From positions 124,001-188,000 of the forward strand of contig JAFCMP010000212.1 in the NCBI GenBank assembly GCA_017506865.1: 64,000 bases of DNA. Direction: 5' to 3'. The notes under the pieces are model-generated. The model was not told the origin of the DNA. It saw nothing but the letters and a program-made list of their open reading frames with translations, and ran no database searches. The DNA is from Tribonema minus (lineage: Eukaryota; Sar; Xanthophyceae; Tribonematales; Tribonemataceae). This document shows positions 55,607 through 64,000 of the stretch, in pieces. Every line of letters begins with the position of its first letter. The stretch's first letter is position 1. Position numbers and translations under genes: made by a program.

Positions 55607-58600
55607 GGATCCTGCTGGCTCAGTGGTCACTGTCTCCGTGACGGCAGTTGCGGCGTAGATCGCTTGCACCGCAGTGGGGAGCGTCGACGCTGCGGCCGTC
55701 GTATCTGCTGCCCACCGTAGCAACGATGCTGGGAGCTGCTCGGCCACAGCTGTGCGTGATTTTTCGCCGCCATCAGCTGTCAGCGCTCGCGTAGAGCGTC
55801 GCACGGCCTCGATGATTGGCGGCAGTCCCTGGTCCTCGCGTATTGCGCATGAGTGCTGCGCGAACCAGGTGACTGCGCCGTGTTCGTCAGTGCCGAGCCT
55901 CAGGGCCCCTGCTGCCACAGTGGCATGAATTATTGCCGGCCTCAGTGTTGTGCATGCCTGGGCCGTGTATGCGGCTGGTGCCAGTAGCCCCAAAAGCGGC
56001 ATGCCCAGACCGCCTCGTCGCTCCGGCAACCGTGACGCCCGCAGTGGCACTGCGATGTCCGTGAGTTCTGGCGGGCCCAAGCGCGGCAATACCAGCACGC
56101 TGCCACTGCTGGCTTCCTCATTGTCACCAGCAGTGCAGGCGGCCAGCAGGTGTGACTTCATGGCTGCCGCGGTAGAGCAGCCGTGCAGATGCAGCATGCG
56201 TTCGAGCGTCCATGCACAGAACCCGTCAAACGCGTGCAACCATGTCTCACTCAAAGCCGTGTCAACGACCCGAGCTAAGAAGCCCATGCGCTTCGTCAGT
56301 GACCTGCGTAGAATGAACTGTGCTGCCTGTAGGTGATGCCGCGCCATTCCAGCTAGCTGCCACGACAATCGCCATGTCCCTGCGTCGACCAGATGCTTGC
56401 TCATGGCAGCGTGCACATAGGCTGGGTGCCCTACCGGTACCCCGACCGACGTAAAGCCCTGACTGGATTCTGGCATGGTGGTGTCCACAAACGGTATGTC
56501 AAGGGCGCGCAGGCGTGCTCTGGCCGCTTCATCAAACACTGTGCCGCGCATGGCGATGGCCAGCGACTTGTCTGGTCGAACGCGTAGGCCCCCTGCCGCA
56601 AGCCGGCGGATCACCTCTGCCACCCCAGCGGCCGCTGCATCGTCGAAGTAGGCAGCTTGCAGCACGTTGAGGTCATCCAGGAAAGCGCAGTGCGGGGCTG
56701 GCGGTTCCGCTGTGCTGTGGCCGTAGGCCGGCATACTGCCGGGCGTCGCATTCACTCCATCAGGGTAGAAGAGTAGGAAGGCCGCTGCCACTGCAAAGTA
56801 CAGCGGCCCTAGAGGGTCCCCTTGCTGGCACCCTAGGTGGGAGCAGATAATGCGGGCTTCACCGTTCACCTCCACCCGCATCTCTGGGGCAGTGTCACCA
56901 CAGTATACGGACTCAAAGTGCGGGAGCAGCTCCGGACAGAAGAGCATAAGCCCCCGCACAATGGCGGCGCGATCCACACTGTTAAATGCGTTCTCACAGT
57001 CCAGTTGGATAGTGGTGCCATACAGCTCGTGCCACACGCGCGCGCGCGCTGCCACATGCTCGACGCCAGACCGGTATCCTACGCCAAACTGCGACATGGA
57101 GGCCAGCAGCCCCGATATCTTGCCCTTGACACTCCGTGCCGCTGTGGACCCGAGGAGTCTGCGCCAGACACTGGAGCAGGCGATCGGACGCCGCTTCTGT
57201 CCTATGCCTGAGAGGGCCGCGGCGCGGAGAAGCCGTTGCGATTGCTCCGGCAGCAGTTCGGGCTCAACAAGCAGCGTCGTGAACACCTTGGCCAGGTGAT
57301 GGGCGAATGCCGGTTCCATCACATCTGATTCTGAATCACCAGCTAGTCCTGGCGAGGCACTGCTCACGGGGCGGGTGGCTGCTTTCACTGGTGCACCAGG
57401 CCCAGCGGCCATCAAGAGGTGTTCATAGCGTAGGCCGTCCAGCCCTCCTGCCTTCCCCGCCCCTGCTGCGGACAAGGTCGACAGTATGTCTGCCGCCTCC
57501 ACCTCGAGGCGCCGTCCGGCTGCGCTGGCAGCATCCTCAGGCCTATCGCTGTGATCATGTGCCTGACCCGATTCGAAGACAGGACTGCCGCTGCCAGCTG
57601 GCCCGGTGGTCGTTGCCACCCCTGCGCTGTGTAAGCAGTGCCGCCGGGCGTCGCGTACCAGGCCGCGCACTTGCTCCATTGGCGTATCGACTACCCCCGG
57701 CCGGGTGCCAGTTTCAGGGTGCTTTGCTGCCAGCACCTGTGCCGTGACCTCGTCTGCTGGGGCGCATGCTTCACGCGCCTCTAGTCGTGCGGCAGCCAAG
57801 CCTACCCCCCGTCGCTTGCCTGAGAGGGCAGCGCATGCTGTTTGCTGCCTGGAGTCAGCCTCCGTCCAGTCGGCATCGAAGTTCGTTTGTGCTGACGCCA
57901 TGGCTGCGTTGTTTGGTTTGGGGGCCCGCAGCGCCGCTGCTGCTGACAGCGTCTTCCTCAGTAGCTCCGCGAAGTCGCCAGACAGCAACGCTGCCAGCCG
58001 GGCCGCAGGCGGCATACCGGTTCCCTCCGGTTGCCTACCAAAGGCCATCGCTGCTAGCAGGTGCAGCAGCCTGTAGCCGCGCTGCACTAGAGTCTGAGAA
58101 ACCTGATGAGCAAACGCCCCGGCACCATGGTGGAGGCGCACCCGTGCCGCCTCACGTGCACTGTCTGTGGCGTCCGCCAGTAGTCGTGTGGCGTGCTCCA
58201 CTAGCCGTGCCCACTGGGTGCACTGCAGCTGAGTGCGGAAGGGGTTGGCAGTCGTGGTGAACCGCAGCAGCAGTAGATCCGCCTCATTGGTCTGGTCAAG
58301 TGCGTGGACGACCGAGGGCGTCGAGAGGTCCCAAGCCAGGGATGCTCGTGCCTGGGGCTTTGAGGGCCTGCCACTGGTGGTGGTGGTCGGGGGGGGCGGT
58401 GACGCGGCATCGTCCGACGGGTCCACGTCCATGTCCGCCCATCCCACGGCCGTCCCGTGGGGGGGGCTGCTGTCCTGCAGCCTCAGGCTGTCAGACTGAG
58501 TGCGGCTGCCGGCGCTGCTAGGCGGTGCCGCAGCAGCTGCCGTTCGGCGCCGGCGTTGCGCGCCGGTTGCCGTAGCCGCCGGGCGTTTCTTGCTAGACTT

Positions 58601-58627
58601 TGAGTTGGCAGCGCCACTAGCCGGCAC
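55607..58627 (-). pseudogene. Reverse transcriptase of an RLE-type non-LTR retrotransposon (interrupted)
   Basis: 1007 codons to the insertion point. The N-terminus is Ala/Pro-rich with basic clusters (KSSKKRP, QRRRR). The RT domain runs from about residue 390 (GGLDGLRYEHLL), through RRPIACSSVWRRLLGS (about 480), motif A QLDCENAFNSVDR (about 540), motif B CQQGDPLGPLYF (about 600), motif C CAFLDDLNVL (about 648; FLDD in place of the usual YADD/FADD) and motif D LRVRPDKSLAIA. A post-RT RLPERRGGLGM phrase follows. All catalytic Asp are kept. The computed frame runs on into the inserted element and stops at 55499, but the true frame continues at 55181. Apart from the insertion no stop or frameshift was seen. 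Confidence 0.85.
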
Positions 58628-59539
58628 CGCCGGTAGTTTTGGAGGTGTCGCTGCGGCAGCCCCCGCCGCCGCGGCCGCGCCGTCGCTACCCGCACCCCCG
58701 CCCTCGGACTGGCCCGGGGGTACTGCCGGGCGTGCGCGCGTGGGGGTGCTTCCATTCCGTCGACACGTGTGGCATGGCGAGGTCAGCGCGCATACGTACA
58801 GTATCAGACGAAATATACATTTATTTATTTATAAATAAGCTGTTCGGCTAGCCGGTCTTGATGAGTCGACGCTTGAATACTTGATGCACACATGGCGCTG
58901 ATCAGGAAGACGCCTGACCTACATCTGAAGGAAGTGGCGTGACGGTCGCTGACAAATGGCCATACGGCTTGCAGAGCCTATACGGCTTGCAGCGCGTGGC
59001 CTCCATTTCAATACTTTTCACGCCCTGTGTTGAAACACGGGGCCTCTTGGCCCACAGGAGGCCCACTGGCCAGCCAGACGCCCCGCCACCAGATCCCGTG
59101 CAACTTGAAGAGTGATTCATTGTGCAAGTGCACTCATGCAAGGCAGGTGACGCTCCCACTTGTCACTGCTCAGCAACTCCTAACCATAGGGTACTCGCGA
59201 TGCTACCACAGTGGCACCCCTCCCCGGCTCCTAGCGAGTCGCGAAGAACTAGCGAGTTGCACAGGGGACGCTGAAACTCAGTAGGCTAGACATCGTGGCA
59301 AAAGCCAGAATGCGCCATGCTGTGGCTGCTGGCATGCAAGTGAGGAGATTGGCAACAGTTACTATAGGCCTGAAGCATGTCCAGAGCACCCACATCAGCT
59401 AGGTGTCACTACCAGGCTCTGCACTGCTGCTCCCAGGCATGACATTGTGCGGTGCAGGTGCGAGTAACGTGCCCACTGCTGCCGAAAGCCATCATGGCAG
59501 GCGTGAGTACTACCAGGCCCACCGTCGACAGTGCGCCGG
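58628..59539. other. Spacer right of the retrotransposon
   Basis: 58640-58760 is GC-rich and open in several frames and may be the 5' part of the retrotransposon. 58810-58840 is an AT-rich TTTATTTATTTATAAATAAG stretch, similar to 36293-36308. The remainder shows no gene. Confidence 0.45.
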
Positions 59540-59920
59540 TGCGAGTAACTTACGTTGAACGTGCCCGTTGCCGAGAGTGCGCAGGCGCGAGTAATGCACC
59601 CGGCGCCGCCAAGTGAGCGCAGGCGTGAGTAACGCGCCCGCTGCCGCAAGAGCGCAGGTGCGAGTAACGCGTCGGACTCCGCCGCCGCGGAAAGAGCGCA
59701 TGCACGAGTAACGCGCGCGCCGCTGCAGACAGAGCGCAGGCGCGAGTAACGCGCCCGACGCCAAGAGAGCGCAGGTGCGAGTAACGCGCCTGCCGCCGCA
59801 GAAAGAGCGCAGGCATGACTAAGGCCCCTGCCACCGCAGAAAGAGCGCAGGCGCGAGTAACGATCCCGTCGCCAAGTGAGCGCGGGCGCGAGTAACGCGT
59901 CTGCCGCCGCGACAGGGAGG
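59540..59920. repeat. GC-rich minisatellite, 35-44 bp unit, about ten copies
   Basis: GAGCGCAGGCGCGAGTAACG followed by CGCC(C/T)G.CGCCGCA repeats at about 59613, 59650, 59694, 59732, 59767, 59805, 59843 and 59878, with more diverged units to the left. The 288-codon minus frame across it (repeating RYSRLRS and ACALSAA) is created by the repeat. Confidence 0.85.
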
Positions 59921-59931
59921 CCGCAACGCAT

Positions 59932-60130
59932 GTGGGCGCCGCCACCAAACTGCAATGTCGGCAGCGCGTGAGCGCGCCACTGCAAAGAGGGCAGCGACGC
60001 GTGTGCGCGCCGCCGCCAAACTTCAAGGGAGCACGCGCCGCCGCGAAGGGGGGCAGCGACACGTGCGCGAGCCGCCGCCAACTTGAAAGTCCGGGGCGGC
60101 AGCGCGTGAGCGCGCCACCGCCAAAAGAGC
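59932..60130. repeat. Second GC-rich tandem repeat
   Basis: Units of about 50-55 bp containing GCCGCCAAACT(G/T)(C/A)AA, GGCAGCG and CGTG(A/T)GCGCGCC, three to four copies, adjoining the minisatellite. Confidence 0.7.
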
Positions 60131-60469
60131 GCCGCCTGCAACCCGGCTCTGTTGACAGTCACGGTGGACTCGGAGTCTCTCCCCCCCACTGGCAGCCTGA
60201 GAGCCGGGTCCGACCATAATGATATTGTGTGATGGCACAAGAGCGCCATATTTGCAGTCACCGCAGCGCTGCTTAAAGTTCGTGGTCAACAGATGATCAG
60301 CACCGTCGTCGACTCGGAGCCTTCCTGGTCCGTGCTCCCGAGCGCTTCCTGATAGCGCTGTTCTTGATATTCCTCAGCCACTTGGACCGCTGCTCTGCTA
60401 GCCGATCTGAGATGTGTTCCCAGCTGTGAAACGTAGCTCTGTGAGTTGAGCTTTCTGAAACGATTAGGG

Positions 60470-60612
60470 GTTATCGGCGGGCGTCAACGGTCGCAAGCGA
60501 GCGCAAGCGAGCGCGCGCCGTGCGCACGCCTTCTACTTCGTGCGAGGCCTAAGGGATGGTGAACCAAGTTCAAGTTTGTGTGTCCTCATAAAAACGTTGA
60601 ACTTCGAAACCG
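60470..60612 (+). repeat. Displaced 5' module of the Helitron-like palindrome
   Basis: ATCGGCGGGCGTCAACGGTC ... GTGCGCACGCCTTCTACTTC ... GTTGAACTTCGAAACCGAAA matches, in inverse orientation, the central segment 62190-62350 of the large palindrome. Next to its inverse copy at the centre stands an ATG (62170s, minus), suggesting a leader or 5' UTR. Confidence 0.75.
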
Positions 60613-60791
60613 AAACAAAACACTGAACAAGAGAATGATATTCGACGGCGGTCGTCATGCTCTATAGTTAAAACCCTGATTTAAGCAGGGCAAGCTGCGG
60701 TGTATTCTGCAGGGGTGTAGACGGCAATGGTGTTAGGTGTGGAGGGCACGAGGTCATAACCTACGGTCAATCACTGACAGGCAGACTTTGC

Positions 60792-60916
60792 GATGTCCTG
60801 GGTGTTGCATGCTTGCTGAATTGGCACTGGTGGTGCATGACCTACATCAAAATAGGTGCGATGTCCTGGGTGTTGCATGCTTGCTGAATTGGCACTGGTG
60901 GTGCATGACCTACATC
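60792..60916. repeat. 57-bp module, two direct copies in the left arm
   Basis: 60792-60848 and 60860-60916 are identical or nearly so. Each begins GATGTCC and ends CCTACATC, so each has 5-bp inverted ends (GATGT...ACATC). A third copy at 63545-63600 in the right arm lies in the same absolute orientation and is therefore flipped relative to its surrounding arm. Confidence 0.88.
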
Positions 60917-61220
60917 AGTCAAACACAGGCAGTGCATTGTGCACTGTTTCAAACATCGATGCAAATTTTGTGTTTTAAAAAAGCATCACGAGGCACAAAT
61001 TCATGTATGCAAAAGCATTGATGGCGGGGCAGAGACTGAGCCATCTGTTGCACTGTATTGGTATTGTCCAGCGTTGTCACATGCCCTGCATAACCTACTT
61101 GTCCACCAGAATGGTGATACATTCACACCATAGGCAAATACATGCATATGCATACTACTAGTATACTATAGCCATTCCACTGGCAAATATGTGAGCTCCG
61201 ACAGTTCAGGGGGACATGGT

Positions 61221-62175
61221 TCAAGGACCGTATGATCATCAACGCTGAGGAATCAGTCTGGTGGCATAACAGCACTCGATGTGCGTTGTCGGTAGGCATT
61301 GTATGGACCTATGCATTCGCTACAGATGAAACCTGCAGGACGAACGAAATTCAAAGAAGCATTGGCGTTCATAGCTTGCCGGCGCTGGTCATAGGTCTGC
61401 TGCGGCCAACCTTCACGACACACGTGGCAAGACTTGACTTCGTAGGAATACAAACGGTCATAGAACTCATTTGCCAACCCTAGAACTTGAGGACTCTCGA
61501 GCAAATTTGCATGTGGTGGCAGCCCATCTGGTGATCCTCCTGTAGCTGATTGCCCATGTGGCAACTGCACATGTGCAATTTGAGGCTCCGAACGTGAAAT
61601 CACCAGGACTGAATGTATCCTTGGGTGAGGAATTCACTGACGAAATCATGTCATCTATGTTGCAATGACTTGCAATGGTTGCAGCTCTTTAATTGGACTG
61701 CCTCTCGCGTTCAGCCGCCACCCTCTGTGCGCGTTGGTCCAGAGAAGCATGTTAACTCTACGCTCGAGCAGCCACGCTGGCACGACCTGCAGTGAGTCGC
61801 TGCTCACGTTGCTGTGGTGTCTGTCGCGCAAGAGCATCAGACTGCCTAGCACGACGCGCAGCGAGACGTCGCTCACGTTGCTCTGGTGTTTCTGGCACAG
61901 ACCACCTAGCACGGTCAACAGCAGACCATTGCTCACGTTGCGCTGTTGTCTCTCGCATAGGCCGCCTAGCATGGTCAACAGCAAGCCCGTTCCTCACGCT
62001 GCTATCGCGGTGGGCACGACGCCACGCGTTGCACCTCTTCGCTTGCGACCTTGCTGCTCTGATGCGACGGCCGATTGAGTGCTACTGCTGCACGCTGCGG
62101 CTGCTGTTACTGCTGCTGCCACTGTCGCTGACACTGCGCCTCGCCTCGCTCCTTCTTGGTTTTCTGACCATGACC
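61221..62175 (-). pseudogene. Helitron-like protein N-terminal region, left-arm copy
   Basis: Reading minus from the centre: a start-like MVNVNGHGQKTKKERGEAQ, then 24-residue repeats of the ETPEQRERRLAARRARQSD type (61758-61997), and after frameshifts LPPHANLLESPQVLGLANEF, SYEVKSCHVCREGW and FICSECIGPYNAYRQ (61253-61603). In a shifted frame PCPPELSELTYLPVE follows (about 61196-61240). The order of ETPEQRE-type repeats, F..L......C..C.E.W, C..C and PPEL..LT is that of the region upstream of the helicase in Helitron proteins (DUF6570-like). The helicase itself is absent and frames are broken. Confidence 0.5.
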
Positions 62176-62359
62176 ATTGACATTGACCATGGTTTCGGTT
62201 TCGAAGTTCAACTTTTGCGCACAGCGGACAGAACAGACAGACAGACAGACTTGAACTTTAAACACCATCCCTTAGTCTCGCACACGAAGTAGAAGGCGTG
62301 CGCACGGCGCGCGCTCGCTTGCGCTCGCTCGCCACCGTTGACGCCCGCCGACAAACGAG

Positions 62360-63240
62360 CCGAGCGCGAGCGCAGTGTCGGCGACAGTGGCAGCAGCAGT
62401 AACAGCAGCCGCAGGTGCAGCAGTAGCACTTAATCGGCCGTCGCATCAGAGCAGCAAGGTCGCAAGCGAAGAGGTGCAAAGAGTGGCAGACGTGTCCACC
62501 GCGATAGAGCAGCGTGAGCAGCGGGGCTTGCTGTTAATCGTGCTAGGCGGCCTATGCGAGAGACAACAGCGAAACGTGAGCAACGGTCTGCTGTTGGCCG
62601 TGCTAGGCGGTCTGTGCGATAATTACCGAAGCAACGTGAGCAACGTCTGCGTCGCTAGGCAGGCTGATGCTCGTGCGCGTGAGTCACCACAGCAACGTGA
62701 CCAGCGACTTGTTGCAGATGGTGCCAGGGGGGCTGCTCGTAGAGTGAACAATACTTTTTAGGACCAACGCGCAAAATTGACATGAATTTATTGGTGAATG
62801 TCTCACCCGAGGACGCATTCAATCCTGGTGATTTATCACGTGCGGACTCTCAAATTACACATGTGCAGTTGCTATATGGGCTACCAGCTACAGTATGATC
62901 ACCCGATCTTCCATGTTGGGCTGCCACCACATGCAAATTTGCTCGAGAGTCCTCAAGTTCTAGGGTTGGCAAATGAGTTCTATGACCGTTTGTATTCCTA
63001 CGAAGTCAAGTTTTGCCACGTGTGTCGTGAAGGTTGGCCGCAGCAGACCTATGACCAGCGCCAGCAAGTCTTGAAGCTATGCACAATTGTTAACAAATTG
63101 AATGCTGTTTTCGTTCATCCTGCAGGGAAATTTCATCTGTAGGTCCATACAATTCCTACCGACAACGCACATCGAGTGCTAGCTGTCATGCCACCAGACT
63201 GAGTCTTCAGCGTTGATGATCATATGGTCCTTGAACCATG
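62360..63240 (+). pseudogene. Helitron-like protein N-terminal region, right-arm copy
   Basis: Inverted counterpart of the left-arm copy, reading plus. Diverged repeat region (62440-62760), then FNPGDLSRADSQITHVQL, GLPPHANLLESPQVLGLANE, SYEVKFCHVCREGWPQQTY (62798-63070) and, after a frameshift, LEPCPPELSELTYLPVEW (63229-63285). The CHVCREGW motif and PPEL phrase are kept better here than the spacing between them. No helicase domain. Confidence 0.5.
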
Positions 63241-63757
63241 TCCCCCTGAACTGTCCGAGCTCACATATTTGCCAGTGGAATGGCTATAGTATACTAGTAG
63301 TATGCATATGCATATGCATATGTATTTGCCTATGGTGTAAATGTATCACCTTTCTGGTGGACAAGTAGGTTATGCAGGGCATGTGACACCGCTGGACAAT
63401 ACCAATACAGTGCAACAGATGGCTCAGTCTCTGCCCCGCCGGGCGCGGCGCCATCAATGATTTTGCATACATGTATGTGTGCCTCGTGATCCTTTGCATC
63501 AATGATTGTGCCGCCGTGGCAATGCATTGCCTGTGCTTGACTGCAATGTCCTGGGTGTTGCATGCTTGCTGAATTGGCACTGGTGGTGCATGACCTACAG
63601 CAAATTCTGCCTGTCAGTGATTGACCGTAGGTTATGACCTCGTGCCCTCCACCCAACACCATTGCTGTCTACACCCTGCAGCATTCACAGCAGCTTGCCC
63701 TGCTCAGATTAGGGTTTTCAATTATGCATGACGCTCGCCGTCGAAGATCATTCTCTT

Positions 63758-64000
63758 GTAGTTAAGGCAGTGTTCTTCCTTGTGGACACCATGTAGGTCT
63801 CTTGGGTTGGCTTCAGGTCGGCTCCTCTGCTTGTCTTTCTCTCTCAGTCCCAGAGTCAGTGTTAACTTGTTGTGAACCCCTGCCCCAAGTTCAAGCCCAA
63901 GGGCTCCGAACCTTTCAGCACAAGAAGGGTCTCACAGACAGTTCTCAACTGACACTCTGATATGCTGAGCAATGACCGAACATAGGGAGCCTCTCATCAT
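63758..64000. other. Right end of window
   Basis: No recognised feature in the last 243 bp; CT-rich with TCTTTCTCTCTCAG near 63835. Confidence 0.5.

Larger units (their letters stand above)
53934..58627 (-). mobile_element. RLE-type non-LTR retrotransposon split by a TIR element
   Basis: Coding body of one retrotransposon on the minus strand: RT frame (55607-58627) and endonuclease frame (53934-55181). They belong to one reading frame interrupted by the 419-bp element at 55188-55606. The exact 5' and 3' ends are not defined. The 5' side reaches at least 58627, and an AT-rich TTTATTTATTTATAAATAAG stretch lies at 58820. The 3' end is within about 60 bp of the TATA-like box of the hydrolase gene. 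Confidence 0.8.
60629..63757. mobile_element. 3.1-kb imperfect palindrome made of Helitron-like gene pieces
   Basis: The left arm (about 60629-62155) and right arm (about 62356-63757) are inverted copies over about 1.4-1.5 kb, separated by about 200 bp. The outer ends read AAGAGAATGAT. Matching landmarks run in reverse order along the whole length: GGGCACGAGGTCATAACCTA at 60748 and its complement at 63633, ATTGGTATTGTCCAGCG at 61058 and its complement near 63400, and GCGACCTTGCTGCTCTGATG at 62046 and its complement near 62445. Each arm carries a decayed copy of one coding region reading outward from the centre. Confidence 0.82.

Noticed and set aside
59395..60261. 288-codon minus-strand frame with repeated RYSRLRS/ACALSAA
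   Set aside because: Produced by the GC-rich minisatellite; units change frame and have no protein signature.
60400..60470. tRNA-like or snRNA-like gene near the palindrome
   Set aside because: No A/B box pair or cloverleaf could be drawn; no RNA gene was supported anywhere in the window.

Overview
This window is nuclear DNA from a eukaryote, most likely a green alga. The genes are split by many introns with GT-AG borders (donors mostly GTGAGT/GTAAGC/GTGCGT, acceptors CAG). One gene encodes a STELLO/DUF288-type protein of the plant and algal kind. Short TTAGGG/CCCTAA telomere-type runs lie inside the sequence. Ala-codon (GCA/GCG/CAG) tracts and poly-G/poly-C runs are common. A chlorophycean alga is an inference; no organelle or rRNA marker is present to confirm it. 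No bacterial operon, CRISPR array, rRNA or tRNA gene was seen.

Layout. (1) 0.15-10.27 kb, minus strand: a three-exon STELLO/DUF288 gene of about 883 aa. Its introns carry three short TIR elements and a worn foldback element. (2) 10.3-16.4 kb: gene-poor, with duplicated and tandem repeats and a Tourist-like MITE. (3) 16,385-19,014: a complete hAT transposon with an intact two-exon transposase, matching TIRs and a perfect 8-bp target duplication, followed by a 44-bp palindrome and a foldback element with 129-bp arms. (4) 20.6-26.4 kb: a G-tract TIR element, telomere-like tracts with a 41-bp hairpin, and a decayed minus-strand class III nucleotide cyclase gene whose exon borders have been copied into tandem arrays. 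(5) 26.4-32.9 kb: no confident gene. (6) 32.9-36.3 kb: 5'-truncated, head-to-tail copies of a non-LTR retrotransposon with a restriction-like endonuclease (RLE), next to a TIR element holding telomere-like repeats. (7) 37.36-53.80 kb, minus strand: a ten-exon gene for a membrane-anchored SGNH/GDSL-like hydrolase of about 552 aa; every splice phase agrees. (8) 53.93-58.63 kb: a second RT-RLE retrotransposon whose single long frame is split by a 419-bp TIR element. (9) 59.5-60.1 kb: GC-rich minisatellites. (10) 60.5-63.76 kb: a giant imperfect inverted repeat whose arms carry opposed copies of a Helitron-like N-terminal coding region.

The two host genes that look functional both encode proteins with a short Arg-rich tail and an N-terminal hydrophobic anchor, as expected for type II Golgi or secretory enzymes. 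Most of the rest is mobile DNA: hAT, Tourist-like, TA-target G-tract MITEs, foldbacks, RLE retrotransposons and Helitron-like material. Most exon coordinates were derived here by hand from splice motifs, reading phase and family pattern, and need transcript support.
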